In this document: positions 46,291 to 58,678 of the stretch, one piece after another
How positions within the stretch are numbered: the first letter of the stretch is position 1
Layout of the letters: each line of letters starts with the position of its first letter
Position numbers and translations under genes: made by a program
Notes under the pieces: model-generated
What the model saw: only the letters and a program-made list of their open reading frames with translations
The model's database searches: none
Told to the model about the DNA's origin: nothing
Assembly (NCBI GenBank): GCA_023101725.1
Contig: JALJCO010012873.1
Location: 124,001-188,000, forward strand
DNA: 64,000 nt
From: Atherinomorus stipes
Taxonomy: Eukaryota > Chordata > Actinopteri > Atheriniformes > Atherinidae
Reading direction: 5' to 3'

Positions 46291-47499
46291 TACACGATAT
46301 TGCCAAAAGTATTCGCTCACCTGCCTTGAGACTCACACATGAGCTTGAGTGACGTCCCATTCCTAATCCATAGGGTTAAGTATGACGTTCGTCCACCCTT
46401 TGCAGCTTGAACAGCTTCAGCTTTTCTGGGAAGGCTGTTCACAAGGTTTAGGAGTGTGTTTATGGGAATTTTTGACCATTCTTCCTGAAGTGCATTTGTG
46501 AGGTCACATACTGATGTTGGACGAGAAGACCTGGCTCTCAGTCTCCGCTTTAATTCATCCCAAAGATGCTCTACCAGGTTGAGGTCAGAACTCTGTGCAG
46601 GCCAGTCCAGGTCCTCCACATCAGACTCTGCATCCAGGTCTTTATGGACCTGCTTTGTGCACTGGTGCACAGTTATGTTGGAAGAGGAAGGGACCAGCTC
46701 CAAACTGTTCCCACAAAGTTGGGAGCATGGAATTGTCCAAAATGTCTTGGTATGCTGAAGCATTCAGAGTTCCTTTCACTGGAACTAAGGGGCCAAACCC
46801 AGCTCCTGAAAATCGACCCCACACCATCATCCCCCCTCCACCAAACTTTACACTTGGCACAATGTAGTCAGAAAAGTACCGTTCTCCGTGCAACTGCCAA
46901 ACTGAGACTTCTCCATCAGATTGCCAGATGAAAAAGCATGATTCATCACTCCAGAGAACGCCTCCACTGCTCTACAGTCCAGTGGCTCACACTTTGCATT
47001 CCACTTGGTGATGTATCGATGGATGCAGCTGCTCAACCATGAAAACCCATTCCATGAAGCTCTCTACACACTGTTGTTGATCTGATCTGAAGGCCACATG
47101 AAGTTTGGAGGTCTGTAGTGACTGACTCTGCAGAAAGTTGGCGACTTCTTCGCACTATGCGCTTCAGCATCCACTGACCCCGCTCCATCAGTTTACGTGG
47201 TATACCACTTCATGGCTGACTTGCCGTTGTTTCTTATAATACAGCTGAGAATTGACTGTGGAATATTTAGGAGCAAGGAAATTTCACAACTGGATTTGTT
47301 GCACAGGTGGCATCCTATCACAGTTCCACGCTGGAATTCACTGAGCTCCTGAGAGCGACCCATTCTATCACAAATGTTTGTAAAAACAGTCTGCATGTCT
47401 TGCTGCTTCATTTTATACACCTGTGGCCATGGAAGTGATTGGAATACCTGATTCTGATAATTTGAATGGGTGAGCAAATACTTTTGAAAACATAGTGTA
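46291..47499 (-). mobile_element. Tc1-like transposon (family 2), full length, degraded
   Basis: About 1.2 kb bounded by TA (46291-46292 and 47498-47499). Inverted ends: left 'CACGATATTGCCAAAAGTAT' then TCGCTCACC; right end, reverse-complemented, 'CACTATGTTTTCAAAAGTAT' then TTGCTCACCC. It carries a minus-strand transposase pseudogene. It lies directly against the 5' end of another Tc1-family relic at 47500. Confidence 0.88.
46317..47410 (-). pseudogene. Tc1-like transposase pseudogene
   Basis: Minus strand. The N-terminal part (about 47410-47200) has MGRSQELSEFQRGTVIGCHL and a degraded helix-turn-helix (KSSCEISLLLNIPQS). The catalytic core near 46960-46650 retains SDESCFFIW (first Asp) and [18 protein letters not shown]. 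In [11 protein letters not shown] the usual second catalytic Asp is Asn. A frame change near 46650 leads to DWPAQSSDLNLVEHLWDEL, which keeps the final acidic residue, and the end is AAKGGRTSYLTLW. Several frame breaks and the missing Asp make it inactive. Confidence 0.85.
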
Positions 47500-48042
47500 T
47501 CAATGGCTACTTTATCGAGGGCAGCTGTACAGTCACTTGTTAGAACAAATACATAACCAGCTAGTCGCACAGCAGCATCTATTTATGTAGACATGGTGAA
47601 CAGACTTGCTGAAGTTCAAACTGAGCATCAGAATTAGGCAGAAAGGGGATTTAATGGTTACTGGTCTGAGTATTTACTGGGTTTTTCACACACAACCATC
47701 TCCAGGGTTTCCAGAGAATGGTCTCAAGAAGAGAAAATATCCAGTGAGCAGCTTGTCTGGACGAGAATGTCTTGTTGATGTCAGAGGCCAGAGGATCCAT
47801 CCACCGCTTCAGGCTGCTGCTGGTGTAATGTCAATGTATTTTATTCATATATCACTTCATAACAATCCACTGGTTAACCAAAGAGCTTTCCAAAAGACTA
47901 GAAAACCCCAGAAAACAAGTACAGAGTGTGGGGGAGATTTTCTTAGTCCACTTTAGGCCCCTTACTGTACCAACGTGGCACTGTGTAACCACCTCAGCCT
48001 ACCTGAGTATTGTTGCTGACCATGTCCTTCCCTTTATGGCTG
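47500..48042 (+). mobile_element. Tc1-type relic (family 1), internally deleted
   Basis: Same family as 22205-23648. It shares 'tatgtagacatggtgaacag'-type leader sequence, 'gtttccagagaatggtctc', 'aagagaaaatatccagtgag', 'gcttcaggctgctgctggtg' and 'gtattgttgctgaccatgtc'. The left terminus 'caatggctactttatcgagg' is cut by the family-2 element. A block at about 47830-47930 is foreign or rearranged, and the 3' end is missing. Confidence 0.7.
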
Positions 48043-48214
48043 GAAATTCCTGTATTGACAGTTATACTATGGAGCTGGGGGACCACCAGGGGACACCAGG
48101 ATATTTTTTGTGTACTGTTAATCAATCTATGTGTGTAAGCGAAACAATTTCCACGAATGAAAAAAATTACTAAAAGAGCGCTTCTGGTAGTACCATGATT
48201 CCATAGAAATAGTA

Positions 48215-49320
48215 ATAATCACAGTTTTACAAATTACAAACCAATTTCTCTCTTGCTCCGATTTTCTAAAACTCTTGAAAAACTTTTTAATTTCTGACTT
48301 AAAATTTTTTAAAAGTACAGTTCTTGTCTTTACTGATCTGAACAAAAGCATTCAACACAATCATTCTATTCTATTCAATAAACTGGGACAATATGGAATT
48401 TGAGGTGTAGCTGGGGACTGGTTAAAAAGTTACTTAAAGGAAGGGTGCAACGTTAAAATGGGCCAGCTTATATCAAAACAACTTGGCATTGTTTGTGGTG
48501 TACCCCAGGGGTCTGTGTGGGGGCCAAAACTATTCAGTGTGTATATTAATGATATTTTAATGTGTCTCAAACACTAAAAATTATACTTTTTGCAGATTAA
48601 ACAAACTTATTTTATAGTAGTGATAATTACAATGAGCTTGTAAGTACTGTGAACAAGAAACTTAATAAAAAAAAATGTATAGACACAAATGAATTACAGT
48701 ATCATCACATACATATAAAACTAAAACAATGATGTCTGGTAACTTTGAAAGAAATTTAGAACTGCAAAAAATTATAAAAGGTATCAAAATTGAAAACGCA
48801 AGTGAAAATTAATTTCTGGTGTGGCCATATGGAAAGACCACACCGGACATATGAAAACAAAAATCTCCAAAAGCCTTTCAATTATAAACAAGGTGAAACA
48901 ACTCCTTGATGAAAATGTGCACCGTACTTTACACTGCATGTTGGTACTGGTGCACTTCACGTATTGTGTGGAATTATGGGGGAAACACTTGCCAGTGCAC
49001 AGTAAATCCATTAGTCACATAACAGAAATGAGCAGAGTGGATCATTCAAAAGGCTGGATTCCTTAAACATACTCACAATCTGTTCATTCAGTCAAAGTTG
49101 CTAAAATTCAATGATCTAGTTTAATTATAATACATCAATAACACTATTCAAAGCATTCAATAAACTATTACCAATCAACCTACAACAGCTCTTAAAAATA
49201 AAAGAAAGGGATCATAATTTAAGAGGATATTGAGATTTTACAGTACCTACAATTCAAACTACTCGTAAAAGTTTTTGTGTGTCTGTATGTGGTGCAAAAC
49301 TTTGGGTCTGGATACAACAC
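48215..49320 (+). pseudogene. Non-LTR reverse transcriptase relic
   Basis: Degraded RT: 'aattacaaaccaatttctct' (NYKPISLL), AFDTI-like region near 48345, 'ggtgtaccccaggggtctgt' (GVPQGSV-like, about 48498), 'ttattttgcagatta' type FAD box near 48585-48600 with a stop replacing the second catalytic position. Then KISKSLSIINKVKQLLDENV (about 48860-48920) and HFTYCVELWGK (48955-48985). Multiple stops and frame changes. The pattern fits a jockey/CR1-superfamily fish LINE; clade not settled. Confidence 0.7.
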
Positions 49321-49440
49321 AAGCATTCATTCATTTTCTGTACCGGTTATCCAGTTCAAGGTCGCGCGGTTGCTGGAGCCTATCCCAGCTATTACCAGGC
49401 GAAAGGCAGGGTACACCCTGGTCATATGGTCTGGTCTCAA
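49321..49440 (+). repeat. Dispersed repeat fragment ('ggagcctatcccagc' type)
   Basis: The sequence 'cattcattcattttctgtac' followed by 'ggtcgcgcggttgctggagc', 'ctatcccagc' and 'gcagggtacaccctgg' is a very common fish interspersed repeat, here truncated. Confidence 0.6.
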
Positions 49441-49799
49441 TATGTATCTGTTGGGATCTATGGTTGTTCCTGGTGTGTTCAAGTGGGGCTTGAATGTAAA
49501 TCAGTACAAGTGTGAATGTGCTCCTTTTGTTTAGTTTTTTTGTTTTGGTATTTTTTTAATTACCATATTTTGGTATATTGTTCATTACCATTGTTGGAAA
49601 AATTGAATCGCTCTCTTTTTTTTTTTTTTTGACCATTATTGATATGTGCTATCACTCACTGCTGTATGTATGACATTGTTGTTGCAATATGATGGTAATC
49701 TGTTACCTATGGTAAGTCATCCACTGTTCTGCATGTTATGGTTTATTTGCTTTAATTATGGTCCATACTTTGTCTTTCCCTAGTAATTTTTAAAAAATA

Positions 49800-49985
49800 T
49801 TTTTGTGGTTCTAGTGGCCTTTATTCAACGGTAGACAGACAGGAAAGGGGGTTTGAGACAGTGGGGGATGACATGCAGCAAAGGGTCCAAGGCTGGCAAC
49901 TGAACTTGGGCCAGGTGCACTGGACCTGTAGCCTCTGTACATGGGGCGGCTGCTCAACCAGTTGAGCTAAACACTGCGCCTTCCC
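49800..49985 (-). mobile_element. tRNA-derived SINE, minus strand
   Basis: On the minus strand it starts GGCGCAGTGTTTAGCTCAAC. The A-box is TAGCTCAACTGG (about 49958-49969); a degenerate B-box region GTTCAGTTGCC follows (about 49893-49905), then 'ctttgctgcatgtcatcccc' and 'cctttcctgtctgtctacc'. This matches the layout of a widespread teleost tRNA-headed SINE, in the same orientation as LPP. Confidence 0.7.
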
Positions 49986-50394
49986 CTCGTAATTTTGAAG
50001 GAAGTGTGACTTTTTGTGATCATACAGAGAAATATGGGGCGATTTTCTTATTCTCTCACTTTTTTAGGCATGTTGAATCTATTTTTTGTTACATAGCTAT
50101 GGCTATATTTGCTGTCTTTTTAGTTTTGTTATTTTTTCTTTACCGACTATGTAAGTGCTCATCTTCTGTTCTATGAAAATGTATTGCCTGAAATGAATGA
50201 ATAAATACCATACAATAAAAAAACCAAATAAATGAAATATGCTGTACCAGGATTTACTGCATCTGCTCCAATGGGTAAAAGAGGTGAATCTGGTGGAATC
50301 CAGTGAAAACGTCCAATATTACCACTTCTCTTCCAAATGAAATGGTGACATTGAAGAATGAATAGTTTCATTTTAAATTGTAATGACAGTGAGA

Positions 50395-51180
50395 TTAAAA
50401 TATGCAGTTATAATGGAACTCAGTTGAAGCAGTACTGGCCATAAAGGTCACCAGAGGAGGGATCTGATACTACATAAAAAGTACTAATAACATTAAATCA
50501 GTTTTGTTGCTAATCTTTGACATGTCCAAGACTAATTATCACCAAAACCCAATCCCACGTTTATTTCATGGAACATTTTTTTCATATTTGTGTTTTTTTC
50601 TCTAATAAAGTATTAATAATTTAAATAAGCTGGCATTTGAAGGGTTAAAAGTTTTTAAATTATTACATTTTTGGTAGTTTTGAGCGGGTCTGAAGGTGTT
50701 CAAGTAATTTATATATATATATAAAAAAAAAAGGTAGAAAAGAATATTAATGTATGACAATTTCAAAGCAGCCACTTTTGGCCATGAAGGTCACCAGAGG
50801 GAGTTTCTAACATCACATTAAAAATACAAATGGAGTCAAATTAATTTTGTTGTTAATCTTTGACATATGCAAGTGTCTAATCGCCAAAAAAACCCTTTAA
50901 TATTCATAATAGGGAAAATAGTTCAGATTTTGTGTTTTTTTTTTTTTTTTAATTAATCAGGCAGCATTTCAAATATTCAAAATGACATTTAGGGTTAAAA
51001 TATTTTTTTTAATTGAATGTCTGATAGTTTTGAGCAGGACATAAGTTGTTTAAATGAGTTATGAGAAAAAAAACAGAGAAGACTATTCATGTATAACGAT
51101 TTCATAGCAGTATTTGTGCAACAACACTTTTAGCCACAAGGACCACCAGAGGGTGCAAAATGTGAGGAGGCCACAAGGGT
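50395..51180 (+). repeat. Tandem repeat of about 345 bp, two full copies and part of a third
   Basis: The landmark 'ggccataaaggtcaccagag' (50438) recurs as 'ggccatgaaggtcaccagag' (50780) and 'agccacaaggaccaccagag' (51132). Between landmarks both units carry, in order, 'ttgttgctaatctttgacat', 'agggttaaaa', 'tagttttgagc(g/a)gg' and 'gtatgacaatttc/gtataacgatttc'. Divergence is roughly 15-25%. Confidence 0.8.
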
Positions 51181-51779
51181 TAAATCCTGGAAGAAGCAAC
51201 TGAAAAGATGCTTGCGATGTGTCAGCATGACAAAGTGAACTTCAAGGAGATCCGTGGCAAGTTACTGAGCCTCAAGGATCAGGTCCACTGGACTGACCTT
51301 AAGTCTAAAAAGCACTTGGTAAATAGATCCTGTGTGGACCACCAGTACACACCGTTTAAGTCAGCTGCACGACCATAGACACAGCAGTAACCTTATACAG
51401 CAGTGTGCATGCCAGAAGAGTCTAACTGATCCCCGTCACACAGTCTGACCTGGTTTAGAGGTGTGATGACTTCTGATGATACAACTGGTGAGAATGTGTC
51501 CTGCATGGTTACGAGGCCCAAGTCGGTCAACTGATACGAGCCAACAGATTTAGTTTTACAAACTGGCATGAGCCTCAAGGGTGACTGGGTTTAAACTGCC
51601 TTATGTGGCCTCTGCTGTGGGATGTTACTTCATCTCTGCAGAGGTACCTACATTTTTAAACAGCAGAACCTTTGGAGTATATTTCATATATTTCAACACC
51701 AAATGAGCTGAATTTTAACATGCATGTCAAAGCAGGAACCAAATCAGCCTTTTACCAGCTGAAGGACAGATAAGACAAA

Positions 51780-52440
51780 CAATACTGATGGCTCAACGTG
51801 ATTCAGAAAAACTTTGTTTTCTGTCGTCTTGACTTCTGTAATGCAGGCTTTATGGGTCTCTATAAAAAAAACACCAAGTCAACTGCAGCTAATCCAGAAT
51901 GTTGCTGCTCATGTCCTCACAAAGACCAGAAAAAGAGAACACATCACTCCAGGTCTCACATCTCTACACCTGCTTCCCATCAGACTAAGAATTCATTTTA
52001 AAATGCTTCTGCTTGTGCACAAGGTGCTGAATGACTCTGGCCCAAAGTATACTGTATATCCAATCTGCATACTCCATATGAGCCACTGACACATCAATGA
52101 TCATGTAAGATGCAGGTGCTTTCTATCCTGAGAGTTAGAACCTAAATATTTAGTTTTTCTGCTACTAAAATCTGAGAAAAACTACCTGAAAACCGTGAAG
52201 TCTGATCCAGACCTAAGTTCAGGTAAATCAGGCGGGCTATGAAAAGGAAAGCTTTTTTTCTAAACCTTCCATCCATTTCCTTGAATATATACACTAAATA
52301 TGATTATTATATGAAGCATTCAGTACATTTGTCTGTATGTGTTCTCATGTCTGAATGTTGTACTAATGTACAGCACATTGGATTGTTGGATGTGAGAAGT
52401 ATGCTGTATGAATAAATTAGCCTTGTTTAAATGTCTGCTG
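51780..52440 (+). pseudogene. L2/CR1-like LINE C-terminal fragment
   Basis: From 51820: SVVLTSVMQALWVS then LQLIQNVAAHVLTKTRKREH and ITPGLTSLHLLPIRLRIHFK, then MLLLVHKVLND. This is the familiar end of L2/CR1-type ORFs (QNAAARVLT...HWLPV..RI.FK). Frame changes near the start and an eroded 3' end indicate an old copy. Confidence 0.72.
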
Positions 52441-52631
52441 TAGCACTGACTGATGCTACATGGGCATTTAGCAGCTTGTGTGTGTTTGTGGGATAAATGA
52501 AGTTTTAAAAAAATGCAACCCTTCGTCTAGGAAAAATGCTCAGCCATCTCATGCTAGAATTTCAGTACTCAACTGAGGCTTTTTGAAGCTGCTAGCTGAG
52601 GATGCTAGCTGAGGCTGCTTGCTGAGGCTTA

Positions 52632-53123
52632 AGCTGCGTTCCATTTGAACTCGGGAGCCGAAAATTCCGAGTTTAAAGTAGGATGTTTCGACTGCAACGG
52701 CCCCAAGGTGGGATTTTCGACTCGTAATGTTGGAAAATCCTCGCCACTTCCAGTTCACATTTATGTGATGGCCGCGCCCAGTGTTAGCAGTAGTAGAAGC
52801 TCCTACAAAATTACATTTATTTGCGTTTCTGACTCATTTTTGTTGCATTGAATCAGTTATACACGTACATGTAGTATTGTTTGATATACTGTATATGTAG
52901 GGGGAAACTGCTGTGGTGTAATTCACATTTTTCATGTGGTATATGTGAACTACAACGGTGGCTGTGCTAGCAACAACTAAAAGCAATAGCCTTAGCAAAC
53001 ATGTTGTTTTGCTAGGCTGCTATCTTGTTTTCCGACCAGTGAAGTGGGATATTGTTGGGTTGGGTGTGACATCATCCCCAGTCCCGATTTTTCCCAGTTC
53101 CAAAGTAAATGGAACACACCATT
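52632..53123. mobile_element. TIR element flanked by GCTAGCTGAGG repeats
   Basis: Left 'gctgcgttccatttgaactc' (52633) is matched on the right, in reverse complement, by 'ggtgtgttccatttactttg' (about 53123 downward), giving imperfect inverted ends of 25-28 bp. Both flanks carry 'ttgaagctgctagctgag'-type repeats (52583 and 53127). No transposase. Confidence 0.6.
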
Positions 53124-53129
53124 CTTGAA

Positions 53130-56100
53130 GCTGCTAGCTGAGACCGCTAGCTGGGACTGCTACTGTAGCTTGTAGTAGCCATTTGCATGTGCAAGCTTGG
53201 TTTTTAACTGCTTTGCTGGCTTGATTATATAAAGAGTGAAGCTGTTTAAGTTTTGTTGGCAACATTTTGGCTTATTTTTTGTCTTAAAAAAAAATTCTAC
53301 ACTCCGTGAATATCTACCACAGAGAAAAAAAAAGCTTGTGTGCCAATCATATTTCTGTCTACCTGGTTTTGAAGTTACACATTTTCTCTCCTTTTGGATC
53401 ATTTTGCTCTAATTGATATGTAAAATTTACCATCTTAGCCAAACAGAAAGACTTTTTTTTTCCTTTTTGAAAAAAGATCTTTCAAAATGCTCTGCACTTC
53501 CATCCAGGATATTTAGGGAAAACCGAAAATTAGCATTAAAGCTTAGCAGTTGGAGACACCGTCAGGATTATTTTCCTGTCTGCAGGTGGAAATAACGTTC
53601 AAGGAATGGAAGCAGATACTAAAATCTGTTCCAAAAATGTTAAAATAATCAGTTCCACACATTCATTACATTTGTCAAGCCTGGCGAATATACAGAAGGC
53701 ATCTCACTTTTTCAAATCAAGGCTCTTAAATGTGTTTTGTTCGTTCCATTAAAAAACAAACAATACAAACAAAAAGCAATCCACTTTGTTTAAGAAATTC
53801 TCATAATTACAAACCTGCAATCTTGACTAGTGTAATAAGCAGAAACAAATAGTTTAAGGGGGCAGATCAGCCCACAGGTGGATCAGGAGTATGAAGTGTG
53901 CTCATTCACATCCACAGCTCATTTTGTTTTTAATTGGGCTGTCAAGACAATATCACTGACAAACAGCCAGAAAAATGTCCTAATTATACTTTTAGGTTCA
54001 ATACCTGAACACACACCAACATTCACACACACATACACACAATCCTATTTTAATGGCTGGTTTTTCTGAAAGCTTTACAGAAATAGACGCTGTGTTCTTT
54101 ATACATGGTGGGATTTGAATGGCAAATAAATAACATGTGCTGAGGAATACACGTGTGAATTTGAGCCTGCCTTTTTTTTTCTGATGTTGTGTTAACACTT
54201 TATGGTGTGGTAAAAATAGAAGGCAGCTTTAAGGATTTCTCAGGAGGTATTTGTTTCTTTTTTGTGTTGCCAGAGGGAAATTCTGTCGATAAAAGTAAAG
54301 AGAAACAGAAGAATATGTGGACTAGCTATTCAATGTTATGGCTGGAAGGAGCTGTGAAGACACGAAAACTAGACTGTGGCCCACAAAGAAAATCATCCCT
54401 GATCTGACACAATATGCATTGGCTTTGTAAATTTCTACATATAAACTATAAAGTAGAAAATTAAATCTAAATAGATGGTGCAGATTTCCTGTCTGCAGAT
54501 AGTTGGTATAGAACAAGGTGCAATTTGTTTGCAGGTGCATTTACACAGAAAAGATCACAGGGTTGCTGATATCACACCCTCATCTTGTTGGAGCCTTGGG
54601 CTCCTGCTTTGTAGTTACACATGGTAACTCTGCACCAGGCTCGCCCCTCGCTGGTAATCTTCAGAGGAGATGGTAACCCTGCACTCTGTATGCTTTGCTT
54701 TTTTAAAGGCCTGCACATAGCTCCAGAGTTCAGGGCAGCCAGGGTCACCCAACTGAGGAGATGACATCACACAGCAAGAGCTCACACCAGATCTCCTTTC
54801 CATGCAGATGAGTAGAGCGTCTCTTATGCAACATACAACACGTCCAAGAAATAAAGTTAGTAAACAAGTCAACAACAAAAGGAAATATGAGGAAAAGGGA
54901 AACCATGACAACAGCTGCCATTGTACATATATATATATATATATATAATCCGGGGTTATTGGTCTCATTTCAGGAATGGCGACAGGGATGACAGAAAAAA
55001 AAGAGAGAGAACTAAAATAAGATAAACATACTCAGCCAATAAAATCAGCCAAACATAACTACTTCTTTACATTTCCTTTCAGTCATTCTTTTTTTCAGAA
55101 TTGCAAGAAATAAAGAAAAAAAGCTGATGACAAATTTCACATTCATAATAATTAAATAAACCATGAAGCTCACTATAATTATTTCAGTCCTCCTTCATAC
55201 CTCCTTACAAGCTGAACATGTGCTGTGACTGTTGTATTTCTGTTTGTGACCTGCCAAGGTACAACAGATGCAAAGTGGCTGTTTTGCTAATTCTTGGCAC
55301 ATTTACATTGTATGTTTTTGCTTATGTTCATTAATGTGCAAATGTGTCCCTTTGCTCCGTCTTCTGTGTCGAGTGACAGACCAACAAGCCCCTCGAAAAT
55401 GGACAAATTTGGTGGGTAACCGACACATGATGGACAAAACTGTCTTTCTGCATTTCCATCTTCTCCGTCAAGCATAAATGGACAGTTAGCGGTGGGAAAT
55501 CCAGCAGCAACATTTGGTTTGGCAGCGAGAGTGACGCTGTGAGAGAAAGACGGGGAGAACACGCTGAATCTGAAGTGGAAGTCTTTACATTTTAGTTTTA
55601 TGGCTCCGATGCAAACGTTCTCTGCACATTATGACACATTTCTGTAATTTCCTGCATTATAAGACCAACATTTGCAGAAACCGTTGACATTACTCTGTGC
55701 GATTCCTGCAGTGAATCTCAGGCTCTGACCGTGCATGCTGGAAGATCTCATTATTCTGAGCTGAAGAATGAGCTGGAAGTGAACCTGCTCTGCACAGCAT
55801 GGCACCAAAGTCAGTTCTACTACAGTAGTTTAAAAACTCACCTGTGTTAATCAAAATTGTACATTTAAAAGTTTCTGCCACAAAAAACAAAAAGAAAAAC
55901 CAAAAAAACACCCCTCATGGTCTTAAAATGGCTTGGTGCTGACTTTTTTTTGATTGACTGAATGAGGATCTACTGACCACATCTCTCGCCAGCAGCAGAC
56001 CTTCACTGTTTGCCTCATTTACCACCTTTTATGCTGGAGAAATTCAGCCATAAATAACCAGAGATGCTTAATCAAACAAGATAACATGCAAGTTGATTTA

Positions 56101-58670
56101 TCACAATGGTAACTCATCCACCGTCTGGCCTTCAACAGTACGTATTAGAGAGGCACTGCTTTCTAATATATGTTGTTAGGAAGACTCTGGCTCAGGACAC
56201 AAGCAGATTGGACCCAGCTCAGGGCTGCTGGTCAGACGTTCCCAGCCAGGAGCCAAGCTCAGAGGTCCTGGATCATTCTGCCATTAGCTTGGCTAGCTCA
56301 CGGGTAACTGGCCAAGCATTCAACTCTGAGTTCCTGGCTCATTCGGCTGTTAGCTTAGCTAGCTCATAAGTTTCTGGCCTAGTTCTCAGGAGATCGAGCT
56401 CCACTAGCTTCGGGCTCTGTATGATGTTGATGCTAGTAGATTTGCACCAAGACTTCCAGGCCTGTTGGGCTCTCCATTAAAACCTTTCAAATAAACAGAA
56501 ATAAACTGGTGTTTATCTTTCAAAAAGGTTTTTTTTAGTTAGTTTGTTGGTTTGCTTTAAATACATCCCGAGGGCACCATATGCAAATGGTCTCGTACAG
56601 GTCAAAAGGCAAAGTGGCCGGAAGTGGAAGGCTGAAAAATATCAAGTTACTTAAACATGTTTGACAGTTGAAACCATCATTGACCTTCCAAGGGGCTTTT
56701 ACTGGCTGCAGGGATTGAGCGGTTCAAAATAATCCTCCCCTGTCAAACGTCACTCAAGCTCAAGCAGTAACACAAGCTATCATCCAGCTTAGCTCCCTTC
56801 AATTTCAGGAAAGATGGAGAGACTTGGGGAAGTCGGTATGTTAGCCAGCAGCCATGAAATTTGTTAATTTTTGGAGCAACAAAAGAGATCAAACACCGGT
56901 GGATTTGGAAATGAAGCATCCGTAAATTTAATGTAAAGAGCTGTTCTTCCACCTTTGCTTTGGGAGGATTGGGCTTGAGGTGGCAGAGGAAGATGCGGGG
57001 TGAAGCACAGGCCAGAACAGGCAGCTCATCAGAACAAGTCTACATCACAGATTTGCATCTCAGCAGTTCATCTCAGGCTTCTAATGAAACTGACCTTCGA
57101 TGAATACCCTCAATTATGTGAAGCAATCTCTTTAATAAAGTCCTCAATCAAAGTCACAGACCCCCGACTGACACCGTGGCGGGTTTTACATAAAACCATT
57201 CACTCCAAGAGACTGGAGATCATTTTTGATTATGACAAACATGTAAACACTTCTTTTTAATTGACCATGTTTTGGTTTATATTCACAACAGATTAACAGA
57301 AGCACACGCCAGCCTTTTAAGAAGATTTAACACTATTTGTGGAAGGTTATAAACATGTCATGACACAGGGTCAAACCCAGTGACGGTCATAAAGGCAATG
57401 TTGACAGATTTTGCTTTCATTCTAATCTGGTTTTTATAATGTTTCTGGGGGGGCTGGCATTAAGGGTCTGCTATACTGTACGCTGTTAGAGAAACAGATT
57501 AGAGCAGTGGATGAACATATTTTAAAAGAGAGTCGAGTCAAACATGATGTTACAGCGCATTGTTTAGCTGAATTGATAGTTTCCTTATATGTTTGAAAGC
57601 ATATAAATAAAGCAGGGAGGGTGGGGGTCTGAGGTGGCACAGAGCCCATTAGCCTGCCTCAGTATATCCTTGGGAAAGGAAGACAAATATATACTTACGG
57701 AGAACAAGCTCTGTCTGTAAAATTAGTGATTTGCTTTTATCTGAAATCAAAGAGATGCTCACAAATCTATTAAACGCCACCTTTTGTTTTTTAATAATGT
57801 ATCATACTGGGACCAAAGCCAGCTTTTCAAGCAAAATGTAGACTTTGTTTTGAACAAATATAATTAGACTTATTTTTAAGATACTTGCTGCATTGCTGAA
57901 GCTAATTTGTATTTAGTAAAGTACAGTCCTTGATGAGCTATTCCCCGAGGCTGAGAGGCCCAGTTTGTATTTTGAACCAGCATAAAATCCTTGAATTAAA
58001 GAAAACTCAAGGGCCCTCCACTTTCCAGAGATTGTCGAAGGCTGGATATATTGAGATTAGAATAGATATCTCTGTGGCATACACTACTCAGCTCTAAGGG
58101 ATATTAGTATTTTGTAATTCTTCTCAGGAAAGTACAGTTCTATAAAAAGGTCTCGTACTCATCCGGTGTGTAGTGATGTTTTCTTACTACATTAAATTCC
58201 AGTTTTCTCGGTGCTGTCACTGATTCTGGTTTTTGAGTTGGATTGTCCCTCCTTCTGCCAGCAGAATGTCTCATCAATCATCTTTTAGACTGAATGTGAG
58301 ACATTTTAGCCTTTGTTATAGGCAGATGGGCAGATCAGTTCAAATATCAGAAGCTTGAAGGAGCTATGCTTCTAAAAAAGCCAATAAAGTGGTTTAAATG
58401 TACAAAGAGGACACGTCCAGAACTCCTTCCAGTGAAGGTGTTCCAGGGATGGGAAACCTAGAGCACAATAAGGGTTTTATGTATCTCACCTGACTTTCAG
58501 ATTCTCATAGGGGAGCGATGATGGAAGCTTGACTTCTTGCCTTACTACCATGAAAGTGAATGAACTGGTGGGTTAATGGTGGTAACCAGAGAACAGGCCT
58601 TCTTTCATCCACAACATCTAACAAAACGGACCCTGGTTTCAGAAGGAAATGCATAATTCATGCTGAGAAT
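53130..58670. other. Intron stretch, mostly unique
   Basis: Simple repeats only: (CA)n near 54012-54040 and (TA)n at 54925-54948. A two-unit degenerate repeat of about 65 bp lies at 56255-56385 ('ttagctt(g/a)gctagctca'). No exon recognised. 57660-58100 is AT-rich, repeat-free sequence close to the LPP donor. Confidence 0.4.
56255..56385 (+). repeat. Degenerate two-unit tandem repeat
   Basis: The units around 'tcagaggtcctggatcattctg' and 'tctgagttcctggctcattcgg' each continue into 'ttagctt(g/a)gctagctca' and then 'ctggcc'. Confidence 0.6.
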
Positions 58671-58678
58671 ATACATAC

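Larger units (their letters stand above)
27054..58678 (-). other. lpp: LPP intron (31,625 bp)
   Basis: Intron between the two LPP exons, GT (58677-58678) to AG (27054-27055) on the minus strand. It holds the Tc1-like elements, SINEs, the purine minisatellite and the LINE relics listed separately. No additional LPP exon was recognised inside it. Large LPP introns are known in vertebrates and often carry regulatory sequence. Confidence 0.85.
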
